Shown one piece after another: positions 1-10,327 of a stretch of 64,000 bases of DNA (position 1 is the first letter of the stretch; each line of letters begins with the position of its first letter). Position numbers and translations under genes: made by a program. This DNA comes from Oikopleura dioica (Eukaryota; Chordata; Appendicularia; Copelata; Oikopleuridae), in contig OU015567.1 in the NCBI GenBank assembly GCA_907165135.1, positions 10,483,001 through 10,547,000 of the forward strand, given 5' to 3'. The notes under the pieces were generated by a model. It worked only from the letters and a program-made list of their open reading frames with translations. It made no database searches and was not told the DNA's origin.

Positions 1-193
1 TCCGAAAACAATGGAATTTAATGCATTTTTACAGTTGAATTACGGCTAAAGTTCTTGCTAAAATTTTCTTTTTATAATTTTTGTGTACAGTTTCCGGGGC
101 GGTCTTTCCAACGAGACCTTATTCAGCCCTATTCGATTCCGGGAAGTACCTTTTTTTTGAAAAGTTCGAGTGGCCCCCTTAAAAAAAAAACTG
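1..193. other. Left flank outside the duplicated block
   Basis: No gene is supported. The sequence shows no similarity by eye to the segment just left of block B (38320-38512), so homology between the two blocks starts abruptly at about 194. It contains T and A homopolymer runs. Confidence 0.5.
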
Positions 194-555
194 TCTATGA
201 AAGAAAATGTTTAAAGCCAAAACATGCCTATCGCTAACAAGTTTATCAATAGGTAAATTAAAATCCGATCCTGCGAAGACATGTGGAGCTTCTACGGCCT
301 GAAATGGGCACCACATCGTCGACGTCTAGGTGCCCACTCATCCGATTTCTTAATTATCGGACCTTTTACAAACTTGCTGGAGTTGGAAACATTTGTGCAA
401 AATACCAGAAAAGAGTAAAACTGAGAATCGGGAACTGAGTAAAAACGGGAAATAAACACGAAGAAGAGAAGTTGTTCTAGAAAAAACAAATGGTTTAAGT
501 TTAAAATAGTAAAATCGGCCTTACGGCGTCCCGGAAGGCGTACGGAAAAATATTT
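194..555. other. Non-coding stretch at left edge of block A
   Basis: No supported gene. A 45-codon frame from the ATG at 281 is open here, but the block B counterpart has TGA in place of TTA near 38670, so it is not conserved. The stretch may be 3' flank of the small minus-strand gene ending at 556. Confidence 0.4.
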
Positions 556-729
556 TTAATTTCTAGGTTTCATGTGGGAAAGAACTGATAAAATAAATAG
601 ACCGAGGATTGCATAAGGGCCGTAGTCGACGAAAAGCCTGAGTGCGTAACCAATTTGCTTGTAAAAAATTAGTACTAGGCTCGTACCAAGAAATATCGCC
701 CCAGTTTTCGTGTCCAATTTCTTGACCAT
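556..729 (-). CDS. Small two-segment membrane protein (57 aa), unknown family
   Basis: This is a single-exon frame of 57 residues beginning MVKKLDTKTGAIFLG. Two hydrophobic stretches (about residues 10-25 and 36-50) flank a short polar turn, and the C-terminus is basic (HMKPRN), so a small two-pass or hairpin membrane protein is likely. The start ATG lies 22 bases after an acceptor-like TTTTCTCAG, as expected for a trans-spliced mRNA. The block B copy (38882-39055) keeps the frame and length, and one observed change is Asp to Glu, consistent with purifying selection. It lies about 250 bp downstream of RPLP1 on the same strand. I do not recognise the family; reality of the gene is likelier than any function. 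Confidence 0.6.
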   Translation of the reverse strand: MVKKLDTKTGAIFLGTSLVLIFYKQIGYALRLFVDYGPYAILGLFILSVLSHMKPRN

Positions 730-743
730 CTTTACATTCTAAG

Positions 744-817
744 CTCTTGTTCTGAGAAAATATGAGGAAAGAAGGACAATTCTCTTGTTCTGAGAAAATA
801 TGAGGAAAGAAGGACAA
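744..817. repeat. 38-bp tandem duplication specific to block A
   Basis: A 38-bp unit starting CTCTTGTTCTGAGAAAATAT occurs twice head to tail (from 744 and 782). Block B has it once. It duplicates the acceptor-like sequence upstream of the 57-residue gene, so block A offers two possible leader acceptors. Confidence 0.85.
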
Positions 818-979
818 ACCATGATTTAGGTTCTTTTTGATCCTAAATTATGAGAGAATTTTTAAAATCAAGGATGCAAGGATCCGACTTTATTTATTTT
901 TTTTTATCTATTTTATTATCTGCCTACTAGCGTGGCTACTAATCGGCATAAAATGACACAGAAAGGGGTTGTGATCAGA

Positions 980-1348
980 TTATCCGAAGATATCGAAGCC
1001 CATATCTTCTTCGGACTCGGAGGAGGACTCTTTCTTTGCTTCTTCCTTGGCCTCTTCGGCAGCACCACCGGCGGCAGCGGCTCCACCAGCAACGGCGGGA
1101 CCGGCACCAACACCAGAGCTGATGTTGGAGATCAACTCGGAGACGTCACAGTTCTTGAGGGCACCGGCGAAAAGTCCGGGCCAGAATGGCTCAACATCGA
1201 CGTTGGCGGCCTAGAATCAAGGCTTCGCTATGGATTGGAGGGTGGTTGAACGAACCTTGAGGAGGGAAGCGATCTTGTCGCCAGAAATGTCGACTCCGTC
1301 GTCGTTGAGGATGAGAGCAGCATAAGTGCACGCCAATTCAGCAGACAT
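980..1348 (-). CDS. RPLP1: 60S acidic ribosomal protein P1
   Basis: Two exons (1256-1348 and 980-1210, 45-bp GT-AG intron) encode 107 residues, the usual P1 length. The N-terminus MSAELACTYAALILNDDGVD is the four-helix dimerisation region. It is followed by an Ala/Gly-rich hinge and the C-terminal tail ending EEDMGFDIFG, close to the stalk tail that recruits elongation factors and ribosome-inactivating proteins in eukaryotes. P1 pairs with P2 on P0 to form the 60S lateral stalk. The start is preceded by a pyrimidine-poor 5' flank shared with the divergently transcribed NDUFS4. The block B copy at 39264-39632 encodes the same protein; its intron differs by one base. Confidence 0.96.
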
Positions 1349-1855
1349 TTTTGAGTGAAATCTTTTTTAAACCGTCTAAAATGAATATAAATTATTATTC
1401 GTAAAATTCGTATATGGACATCGGCAAATGCGTTAATCCACAGTGTATTTTCGCAGTGATACTCTCTGAATTCTTCAAGGATTATCGAAAATTCGTGAAA
1501 ATAGCGATAGTAGTGAGAATTCGTGAGAGCCAATCAGTGGCGCGCTCTGACTATGACCAATTGAGGCAAAATGAAAGGATTTCGAGGCGAAGCTTTCTTG
1601 CAAAGAGGATAATCTGGAACTCTTCACTCCTTGATGGTTTCTACAAAATGAAGATCTCAAGAAAAGCAAATCAGTACTCCAAGAATTCCGAGCAGTAATG
1701 TTCGATAATATTCCAAATTTTCTGTGCCAATAAAATGCTCTTTCAAAAATATCATCACCGTCAGCTTTAAAAATTAACGCGGTCCACACCCGACCACAAA
1801 CATAAATATACCTTAAAATGAAAACGTCCCATCTTCACTACCTGTATTTTAGAAC
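1349..1855. promoter_or_regulatory. Divergent intergenic region between RPLP1 and NDUFS4
   Basis: About 500 bp separates two divergently transcribed housekeeping genes. CCAAT motifs occur near 1528 (AGCCAATCAG, next to GCGCGC) and near 1557 (ACCAATT), as is common in promoters of ribosomal and respiratory genes. A 94-codon frame from 1414 is open in both blocks, but many of its differences change residues, so I do not treat it as coding. No TATA box is obvious. Confidence 0.45.
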
Positions 1856-2600
1856 ATGCAAAGGAGGATTGTTCAAACATCTACCCGTGGTATCAAGTCC
1901 ATGTGGGGCCACAACACACCAACGAACACGTAAATTAAATCGTTTCTCTTTCTGTATCCTGATCATTTGCTCCCTAGAAAAGTGTTGACTAACAACCAGA
2001 AAACTCTCACCCAAGCTTCTCTCACTCGAGCAAAGGACGACTTCATCAAGGGAACCAAGAAATCGAAGACTCTTGCTTACCCAGAAGATGCCCTCATCAC
2101 CCACCACGCCGCTGCCAAGGTCTGTTTATCCCCTCACTTCCTTAAATTCTAAAAATCTTCAGGCCGTCTCTGGAATCACTGAAGAAACTGAAGGCCGACT
2201 TGTCACCATTTCCCAAACCACTCGAAACGTCATGCAATCTGCCGATAAAAATGCTCAGTACTGGCAAATTGAATTCGATACCCAGGAAAGATGGTAACGG
2301 AAAGCTCTCTATTCCACCATTTAAATTCTTCAGGGAAAATCCAACGATGGGCTGGGGCTCTACCGCCGATCCTCTTTCCAACGTCCACGGCTGGATGCAT
2401 TTCAAAACTAAGGAAGCCGCTATCGACTTTGCTCACCGACAAGGCTGGGAGGTATGAAACCCCATTCTTTCAGTTTTTGGCTCTTTCTAACTGCTTTTCA
2501 GATCGATCAAGTCGTCGAGCCAAGAAAGAAAAAGCTAGAATTCCGAGAATATGGCGATAACTTCGCCTGGAACAAGCGACTCCGAAAGCCCGCAAAATAA
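1856..2600 (+). CDS. NDUFS4: NADH dehydrogenase [ubiquinone] iron-sulfur protein 4, mitochondrial (complex I 18-kDa subunit)
   Basis: Five exons (1856-1929, 1978-2119, 2163-2293, 2334-2451, 2502-2600) give 187 residues; introns are 40-50 bp and phases close exactly. The basic N-terminus [20 protein letters not shown] fits a mitochondrial presequence. The family core is clear: [22 protein letters not shown] and the C-terminal [10 protein letters not shown], matching the conserved ETC complex I subunit region. NDUFS4 is an accessory subunit of the matrix-facing N-module, needed for complex I stability. The ATG lies three bases after TATTTTAG, a likely leader trans-splice acceptor; an upstream ATG at 1818 is out of frame. 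The block B copy is 40141-40875. Confidence 0.95.
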
Positions 2601-4274
2601 ATACAAAACAAAGAATCCTTTGATGTTCAACTTAACTTATTTGACAAAAAACTATTCGAAATCTGCAAAATATTTCCAACAAAAATATAAATCTTCATAT
2701 TCATAAAAAAGCTCGTCTTTCAGATTCTTGCATTTGGCAGCTGCAATCGGCATAATCGGGAAAAAGGAAAGTCATGTCGCAGAGTGTGAGGTCCGATCGC
2801 GGCTCTAGTCGCAGGTCAAGTACGACTTCGGACTTCTCCGAATCCGACTTCAAGCGGCTGGAAGAGCTGCGGGAAATCGGTAAGTCAGCGAAAAGAGAAG
2901 CGCGGGATTTGGATATTGAATCGATGCCCGACTCGATGATGTCCAGCGCTTCTACTGCTCTGACAAAGGCGGAAAGAAAGAGGCAGCTAGCGATCGCAAA
3001 GACGCATAAACTCATTTTGACGAAGAAGCCTCGTGAGATTTTGAAAGAAGAAGAGTACTTGTCCGACATGGACAAGCTGATTACAAGAGATTTCTTCCCC
3101 CATTACGATCACGTAAAAGACCAGCACGATTATCTGATAGCTGAAGAGGAGGGCGATGTGGAAGCGATGCGCGAAATTCAAATGAAGCATAAGAAGCGAC
3201 AGGCGGAAAGGCCGACTACTGGCGCTTGGACTGTCGGTGGAACTCCTTTTCTTGAGGTGACGCTCTCCGAGAAAGTCAATCAGGAACTTACCGTGTTTAG
3301 GGTACTCCGGCACCAGATGATCGCTCGCCTGATCGCGAAAAAGACGACGAAAATGACTCAGACGAGGAGCAAGAGAAAGAAAAAGCTCCAACTAAGAAAA
3401 AATCGCGAACAGAAAACATCTCCCTCGACAGATACTGCACCAAGTTCACATCTGAAGACAACGACTCATTTCAAAAAGTTCACAAATTCACAGAAGACAA
3501 GAAAAAAGAGCAATATGCGTTTTTATATGCTGCGCAGGAGCAAGGAGACATGATGTGTGAAGACAAGGATGCCAATAAACTTATGGGTACGTCTTTCTGT
3601 CTATGCTAAAAGTCTTAAATGATTATTTTTAGCGCCCGAAAAGATTCTCGCGATTGAAGACGCCCGTGAACCTGGGAAGCAGAAGAAAGCTGGCGTTGGG
3701 AACTGGAAGTACACTAACAAGAATTCTCTTTTCTACGGCGCTGAACTCGAGGCACAGAAAGAATACATCTTCAAGAAACCTCCTCAGCCCCGAGAAATCG
3801 TCCACGAAAATACAAGATTCAAGAAAGACCCTTTCCTCCGTCCTGTTGCTCCTGATCGTGTTGCTACTCTTGTTCACAATAGAATCAAAAATACGCTTAA
3901 AGATGATGGAAAAGTCGGCATTGACGGAAAACCAATTACACCTGGTCGTTATGGGTTTGTAATAAATGTATCCGCGACTATTAAAATTGCAATTCAGTCT
4001 TTTGGCCACGCCAAGTCAATGCCCGGCGTGGAAGACTCGCCGTTCATGACTTGGGGTCAACTTGAAGCTACTCCTCAGAGAGCTATGACGCCAGGAGGTG
4101 CTTCAACGTCAGATTCAAAAGCTCCAGGCGTCAGTACCATCGCATCAAATGCACCTTCTTTCCGCATGGACTCAAGTAAATCAATAATTATACTTGAAAA
4201 TTCTCATGCAAATACTTAAGTTGCTCCCCCTTATCTTTATTTTAGTGAATGAGCGAGAAGAGCTGGCCCATAGA

Positions 4275-4736
4275 CAGGGTGGCTAATTTGGATTTGGGGG
4301 TTAGTTGGACTTGGATTGGATCCAATCCAATAAGGTTTGGATGGAATTTGGATGGCCAGGGTACCGGATTTTGTTGGGGAAAATTGGGCAATTGGGGGGA
4401 AATTGGGGAATTGGACCCAATAAAAAATATCTCGCTAAACTATGCAAAGCAGGCTCATTTTCATGATAAAAATGAACAATTTCGGATAAAAAATCATTGT
4501 TTTGGCTATGTTGATCCTCTTTTCGGATAAAAAATTACTGTTTCCGTTCTTTTCAAAGCACTAAAAGCCTTGGAAAAATTGGAAATCCAATTGGATCTAA
4601 TTGGAATTGGGGATTTTTGGGGAATTGGGTAATAATTGGATTGGGTTGGATTTTGGATGGATAGTTACGACTCAAAATTTATTGGATGGAAATTGGATGG
4701 CCAGACCCCAAAATTTTGTCCAAAATAGCCACCCTG
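4275..4736. mobile_element. hAT-like MITE 1 (462 bp) in ESS2-A exon 5
   Basis: Termini are CAGGGTGGCTA (4275-4285) and TAGCCACCCTG (4726-4736), perfect 11-bp inverted repeats that extend to about 17 bp with one mismatch. The 8-bp target duplication CCCATAGA is at 4267-4274 and 4737-4744. Block B has one CCCATAGA and no element (near 42540). Both ends carry repeats of an ATTGGATTGG-type word. No transposase frame is present. The TIR start and 8-bp duplication point to the hAT superfamily. Confidence 0.93.
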
Positions 4737-4979
4737 CCCATAGATTGACCGAAACCGCCTTCAGCGCAAAGAGAAATGCAAAAGAAAGAACCCTATCTGG
4801 CGCTAAAAAATCTGCCTTCGGAACGACTCCCCACAGACTCGGGAAATCGATGGGCAAGACCCCAGAAATGCGATCGCCTGCTCTCAATGTATGACTTTCG
4901 CTTTTCTCTTAAATTTTGAAAATATTTCAGCGTCTGTTGAGCAAGCATACAAACAAGCTCGGAATCGGCAACTCCAGTC

Positions 4980-5500
4980 CTGGCCTCGGCATCCTGTCAA
5001 ACAGAACAGGACAGAAACAGGTTAAAAAATTTTTTTGCTAGATTTTCACACAGGAAACAGAACAGGACAGGTCTGTACGACTGTATACAGAAACAGGTCT
5101 GTAAAAAAATTCTGCCCTGGACAGGTCTGTATGACTGTATACAGGAACAGGTCTGTCAAAAAATATTGTCCTGAAAAAAACAGCAGATGTTTAAATTATT
5201 TTCTTAAGTTATTATTTGAATAACCCAGATTCGAAGAAAAATCCAGACTTTTTCCCTGTTCGGTCTGTATTATTCTTCAGAACTGTATTTTTTCGCAGCC
5301 CTGTTTCTGACAAAGTCTGTAAACAGGGACAATCTCTGCATTTATAAACAGACCTGTTACATTTAAACAGACCTGTTTACAGACCTGTAAACAGAGTAAA
5401 TTTTTGATCAAAATTTTATACAGGTTACAGGACAGACCACTCATAAACAGGAAACAGGACCTGTAACAGGTTTCCAGACAGGACAGAATGCCGAGGCCAG
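4980..5500. mobile_element. hAT-like MITE 2 (521 bp) in ESS2-A exon 6
   Basis: The left end CTGGCCTCGGCATCCTGTC and right end GACAGAATGCCGAGGCCAG are inverted repeats of 19 bp with one mismatch. The 8-bp target duplication CTCCAGTC is at 4972-4979 and 5501-5508; block B has the single-copy site near 42778. The interior is dominated by AACAGGACAGG and CAGGTCTGT words and their complements. No coding capacity is seen. Confidence 0.93.
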
Positions 5501-5781
5501 CTCCAGTCTTCGGGCCTCTTTGACTCCTTCTTCGCGCCGTTCAGGTTCTCAAACTCCAGGTTCAAGAAGAGCGGGCTCAATTACTCCACGCACTCCAAAA
5601 ACATCTGGCTTTGGCTCGAAGACCATCGCTGGCGTTAAATTGAAGTCAAATTCTGTTACAGACGGTCTTATTTAAAACAAACATCTTCTCTTTTTCATCA
5701 TTTTCTGCCCTGTTCACCGACAAATATTGATATTCGGTCATTTTCTGAATAAAATTCAATCAAGACTATTTTTAGAGCGAA

Positions 5782-6635
5782 ATGGATCTTTTGAAACAAA
5801 TTGTAGGTCCTACTGGAATCAACCTTCTTACCGAAGAATGTACTGTTAAATATCTCGATGAGTTTGACATCCTCGACCAAGATTGCTTCAAAGCAACTCT
5901 GGCTAAAGGACTAGGACTTGCTATCATTGCTGGAAGCATTCTCGTCAAGGTAGCGTCAAGAATTCTTCTCTTCGAGCTTACGCAAAAATAAGGTCCCACA
6001 AATTCTGAGCATCATCGGAGCTAAATCTGCAGCTGGCCTCTCTCTTTTCTCTGTTTTGTTGGAACTCTTCCCATGGTAAAGCGAGTGTCTCTCTTCAAAT
6101 TCTAACCCTTTCTAGTGCTACCCTCATCGGTTACGGACTTGCCTCTGGCTTCCCTTTTTCATCATGGGGTGAGTCTTTCTTCATGGCCGTTCAAACGATG
6201 ATCATTGCGTTCCTTATCTGTGACTACACTGGACGAAGAGGTCTTGGGCTCATGCTCAATCTTGCTTACGCTGGCTTTGTTTACGTACTTATTTCTGGCA
6301 TGGTCACTGTCGAGCAGCTTCAGGTTCTTCAGCTTTGCAATCTTCCAGTTACAGTTATCTCCAGACTTATCCAGGTGAATAAACATTCTAGAAAATTGAT
6401 TTCTAATCGATTTTAGGTCGTTACAAATTTCAAAAATGGCCACTGCGGAACCCTTTCCGGAGTTACTTGTGGCATGCTCTTTGCTGGAGGCCTCGCTAGA
6501 GTTTTCACCTCCTTCCAGGAAACTGGCGATATGGTGATGATAATGAACTTTTCTGCCTCCACTTTCATGTCATTCCTCTTATGCTTGCAACTTGTTATTT
6601 ACAAAGATGCCAAGCCTGCTGGAAAGAAGGAATAA
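5782..6635 (+). CDS. MPDU1: Mannose-P-dolichol utilization defect 1 protein
   Basis: Four exons (5782-5949, 5993-6075, 6116-6374, 6417-6635) encode 242 residues, the normal MPDU1 size. Two copies of the PQ-loop type repeat are visible: KGLGLAIIAGSILVKVPQIL near residues 43-62 followed by GAKSAAGLSL, and a second near VISRLIQVVTNFKNG with GTLSGVT. About seven hydrophobic segments fit an ER multipass protein. MPDU1 is needed for use of dolichol-phosphate mannose and glucose in glycosylation. The start follows TTTTTAG by seven bases (likely trans-splice acceptor), 106 bp after the ESS2 stop, so the two could share an operon. Block B (43057-43910) differs at only about two residues (I7L and an Ala/Val near the C-terminus). 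Confidence 0.95.
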
Positions 6636-6977
6636 AATCACTTTCTTCCTAAATGACTTCAAATTTACACGACCGAAAACTTTCATTGCCCACGCAAACT
6701 TTGATCGTAGCAGTTCTCAAGTACTGTAATTACAGTTCATGATTAGTCATAATTTCTACTAGATGTTGCCCTATAAAATTCATCTGATGATGTTTGTACG
6801 ATACTGTCAACATCATTTTCAAATGATTAGTGTTAATTATTCTGTGCAAGAATAAAATTATTTATGTAAAAAAATCAACTCAGTGATGAAAAACTGACTT
6901 TATGTCCCTTTAATTTTATTATCTGAACTTTTGACTTTGGCAGTGAAATGTTTTGAAAGTGAAGGAGAAAAAGTCAT
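6636..6977. other. Convergent 3' flanks of MPDU1 and the secreted-protein gene
   Basis: AATAAAA appears just after the MPDU1 stop and AGAATAAAATTA near 6849. No further gene is seen. Confidence 0.5.
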
Positions 6978-8894
6978 CTATGTCTTCAAAAATTTCTTCC
7001 TGAATATCGTGCATCTCCCGCGCTGATCCCCAGTCACATAAAGCGAGGCTCGTTTTCCTTGTTGAAAAGCTAAAAATAGTTCGTTTGCGTTGGCTATCTT
7101 GTGATAAATGGGCAACCTGCTGTGGCTGTGATGCGATACTCGTGAGGTATTCGCTGTGCGGTGCTAGCGCGGTTTGCATCCTTTATTTCAACCACGTCGA
7201 TGTACGAGTAATAGCCGCGGGTAGGTTCCTCGTTGTTGACAGCGAAGAAAACGTCCATATTCTGAAGAAATTTTACAGTTTAAGTTAAGTCGCTTTAAGT
7301 TTATTTTTAACTATTTATGGAAACTTACCTTTCCGGACGAAATATCGCATCTGCCATCAACAGCGTCTCGTTTCGATCGAATTTCCTTCCAGTTCTTCGA
7401 GGAAAAATGCTTGCGAAACCTCGAATGGATTCTCTTATCGAGTACGAAGTAGACCCTGCCAGATTTTGCTTGTCTGGTCTCGCAGCGATAGGTACCAAAG
7501 CGCTCATCAGACGCGTACTTTGCAGTAGATCGCGACGTCAGCCTGTGGCTCGGGATTGTTTTTCGAAGCCAAATTTATAGTAGAGTTTACCAGACGCGCT
7601 TCTCTTCATTTCTTTATTTGGGAAGCTAAAGGAATTATGAAAGGAGAAAGGATAAAAGCTCCTTACTGGTACATTAGCGTTGTCATATTCTTCCCAGCTG
7701 CAAGCATCAGTCTTTTCTTGGCAACACTGAGCATCGCTAGTTTTTCCAGACTTTGTCCGTTGACCGGAACTTTTTGAATGTACTCTGGATGGAAAGTCTT
7801 TCCGATTTCATACAGGTGAAAAGCTTCGTTTGACGAAGCGATGATGTAGAGTTTACGGCGAAAGACAAACTGGGCAACGTCGGTTACGGGCGTTGAAGAT
7901 CCTCCAAGGCAATTCCAAGAGGTGATGTTTTGGTATTCGTTGGACTTTTTACTCGTTGTTTTTGACCACTCGTTGTTCATGAAACCCTTTCCTGAATACG
8001 TATGTTATTCAAAAATGAATGCGCTCTAATGAAGATCTATTGACACTTGATAAGTCATCGATCCCGAAAATGGAATTCAACGTCACTTCGACAAAAGGTT
8101 TTTTGAAAATGTCGCCAACCCGGGCGGTGGAGCTTGACGTCACGGACAATCCGAGATTTGTAGCTCCCACAAAAGGGCGCAGCAAATCAACTACAATTCA
8201 TTCGGCGTCAACGTAGAAGTTATTCTTTTTGAAACATTACATAATTTTTGATAATACCAATTTTTGCTTTATCAAAGAAAGTTATTTTGTCCCTCACGTT
8301 ATTTCACGAGTCGTTAATATCAAGCTCTTCGATTATGATATAAAATCGTTGAATTTATGAATTTTACGTCATACAGCTTTGCTAGAGTCCACCATTTGAC
8401 ACACTTGGGGTATTTGAATATCATTTAGCTTCCGAAATTAATCAATTAATCCAGACTATGATCCAAAAGTGTGAATTTTATTACTGAATAAAAAAGTATT
8501 TATTACTTACCCTTGCAGTTTCCTTCGTAGCCAATCCAAATAGGTCGATTGGAATTGTCTTTTCTTGAGCAACGAAGAATTCGACTTATGATGGATTTTA
8601 TATTATTGAAAGAAAGAAAAATTGCGAGCCAAAAAAAGCTCAACTCGGATTTGAAACCGCATTATCCACTAATCCATTCTCACGATTTCTCAGATGAACT
8701 GTTTGAACTTTTGAATCCACTTTCCTTTTGCATGTTTTATGAAAACAAGTCGAGCCCAGCTGGTGCCTAGCTGAGCACTTATACTCTCTCCCAAGCTTCG
8801 TGCACTTTTGGCGGCGATCTCCAACTTTTCTTCCAATTGCATTTCCAACAAGCAGAATCAGAACAAAAACAGTTCGCAGTGTCGTTTTCATCAT
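6978..8894 (-). CDS. Predicted secreted protein of unknown family (395 aa by the copy B frame)
   Basis: Seven exons fit with consistent phases: 8785-8894, 8511-8584, 8047-8190, 7667-7991, 7329-7625, 7117-7261 and 6978-7069. The N-terminus MMKTTLRTVFVLILLVGNAIG is a clear signal peptide, followed by a short basic Cys-containing stretch (KCTKLGR) and IWIGYEGNCK. The rest is rich in beta-type segments (VAQFVFRRKLYIIASS, RVYFVLDKK, DVFFAVNNEEPTRGYYSYID) with few cysteines, suggesting a folded extracellular domain. I do not recognise the family. Copy A lacks one T in a run at 7559-7563 compared with copy B, which shifts the frame of exon 5; this could be a sequencing error. The exon 1-2 joint (GTATAAGT donor at 8784) is the least certain part. 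Confidence 0.65.
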
Positions 8895-10327
8895 TTTTAT
8901 TAGAAAAACTTTCGTCTGCTTTTTCTTCTTTGCGAGTGATTATTCTTCATAAATTGTGAAAGTCGATTAAATGAAGAATTAATAATAGCGGGACTTCTTC
9001 TCTTTTCTTTCGGTTTCTTGCTTTTTCTTTCTCTCTCTTTCTTGTAAAAACGTAGCCTGGTAACGGGTCCAGTTTTTTTTAATTAATTAGTTGAAATTCT
9101 TCGGTCGCTTTTTTTCTAAGTTAATTCAAGTCTAAGCGGGATACTAAGAGGGCGCGACGGAGTGAAAAATTGTTAAATCAAAACTCAAAATCTCGATCCT
9201 CTCGCCTGCCCCTGGAATCGACCAATTCTATAATCGCAGTCATTATTGATAGAAGAAAAAAGTGCAAAATGCTCATGCTTTATTAGCTCAGGCAGATGCA
9301 AAAGTGCAAACTTTATCAAAGAATTAATTCAATATTTGCCAGTTCAAATCACTGAGCTAATCACCGCGTGAAAGAAATATATTTTCTCACAGAATTCAGA
9401 ATTCAGTCAACTCTAAATGAGACTTTCTTCTATCTTCTCTAAGAGGGTATAAGCTAAATTCGAGCTCTTTTCTTCTTCTTTCTCTTCTGTTGTTCTTTTG
9501 GCCATCAAATCATCAGGGTTTACGAATTGTCGAAGGCCGATGATAATCTAATGAATATCTTGATATCATAAAAATATCTTCATCAAAACCTGGATTACCA
9601 AAAGAAGCATTGGAAAAGAAATGAAAAAGACGCGGTCTTTTGACTCCAACTGACGATGGTACTCTTCCTCCGTCATCTCAATGAAACTTTTCTTTAGACA
9701 AGCCTTTCCTGAAAAACTCTTACTTCGATATGTGTTCCTCTTGATCTTCGTTGATTTTGTGTTGTCCATTTTCTTCGAAATAGATTATCTAAAAGCAATT
9801 ATCTCAGGCATCGACCATATTTTCTAACCATGGAGCAAAATGCAATGAATATCATCACTATTATAGAAGAGAAAATATAAAAAGCTAATAAATTCATGCT
9901 TTTCTTTCATATATCTTGTGGTTCTCTAAAAATTCACAGAGAACGATAAGATCATCTCAGGATGTATATTTAATCTTAATAAGATATTGGATCGTAGGCC
10001 TTGTCATTCTGATGGAACGCTGACAATTAGATAACCCATGCTCAATACATTTATCGGAGACATATTGTACGGGCCGTAAGTTACGGTAGTTATTTAGCAA
10101 CAAACCTAATAATGATAAACCTGAATAATGATAATGAAAGAAAGTTACTCAGCGACCCCAACCGTTGACCCCGAAACGCCCTTTGCAATGGGATAAAAAC
10201 TAACGCTGAGAGAAAGTAACTCACATTCATTTTCCAAATATTGTCTTCGTTACATTGAATGAAATTTATTTAACAAGAAGAGATGAAACGGGAGCTGCTA
10301 TGAAGACAGCGTTTTTGCTTTTTCCAT
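8895..10327. other. 1.4-kb intergenic region, with a divergent right half
   Basis: From 8895 to about 9480 the sequence matches block B closely. From about 9480 to 10327 the match drops sharply and near 10070-10230 becomes hard to align. The only candidate gene is a weak short minus-strand frame at 9566-9769. It presumably holds promoters for the secreted-protein gene and the coiled-coil gene. Confidence 0.5.
9566..9769 (-). CDS. Doubtful small single-pass membrane protein
   Basis: A 67-codon frame has a charged N-terminus and one hydrophobic segment (VFFISFPMLLLVIQVLMKIF) at the C-terminus. In block B the equivalent start is 47072, but a 10-bp length difference near codon 16 and a lost stop alter the frame and C-terminus. 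The difference region begins GTAA and ends TTTCAG in both copies, so a very short intron would restore the alignment, but 15 bp in copy A is implausibly small. It may be coding or chance. Confidence 0.22.
   Translation of the reverse strand: MDNTKSTKIKRNTYRSKSFSGKACLKKSFIEMTEEEYHRQLESKDRVFFISFPMLLLVIQVLMKIFL

Larger units (their letters stand above)
2774..5675 (+). pseudogene. ESS2: ESS2 (DGCR14) spliceosome-associated protein, copy A, broken by two MITEs and a frameshift
   Basis: Six exons can be traced against intact copy B: 2774-3256, 3301-3586, 3633-3954, 3998-4175, 4246-4888 and 4931-5675. Family features include the N-terminal EEEYLSDMDKLITRDFFPHY, the central REIVHENTRF and the C-terminal GVEDSPFMTWGQ. 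ESS2 is a nuclear component of the catalytic (C-complex) spliceosome. Three lesions are visible in copy A: one C is missing near 4016 (CCAAGTCAATG against CCAAGTCCAATG in B), leading to an early stop; a 462-bp MITE sits in exon 5; a 521-bp MITE sits in exon 6. The first MITE brings an in-frame TAA within four codons. Copy A can be functional only if the MITEs are spliced out and the missing base is a sequencing error. Confidence 0.9.

Noticed and set aside
281-418. 45-codon frame at the left edge of block A
   Set aside because: Block B has a premature TGA at the matching position, and codons show no constraint.
932-1249. Long Gly/Ser-rich plus-strand frame over RPLP1
   Set aside because: It is the complement of the RPLP1 Ala/Gly/Glu-rich tail on the minus strand.
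1414-1698. 94-codon frame between RPLP1 and NDUFS4, open in both blocks
   Set aside because: Many replacement changes between the copies (for example K to E, Q to K, DYDQL to ENDQF), no splice or start context, and it lies in a divergent promoter with CCAAT motifs.
2291-2560. Frames inside NDUFS4 on both strands
   Set aside because: They read across introns of the recognised NDUFS4 gene in other frames.
5000-5480. CAGGTCTGT/ACAGGACAG arrays considered as a minisatellite
   Set aside because: They are bounded by inverted termini and an 8-bp target duplication that is single in block B, so they belong to an insertion.
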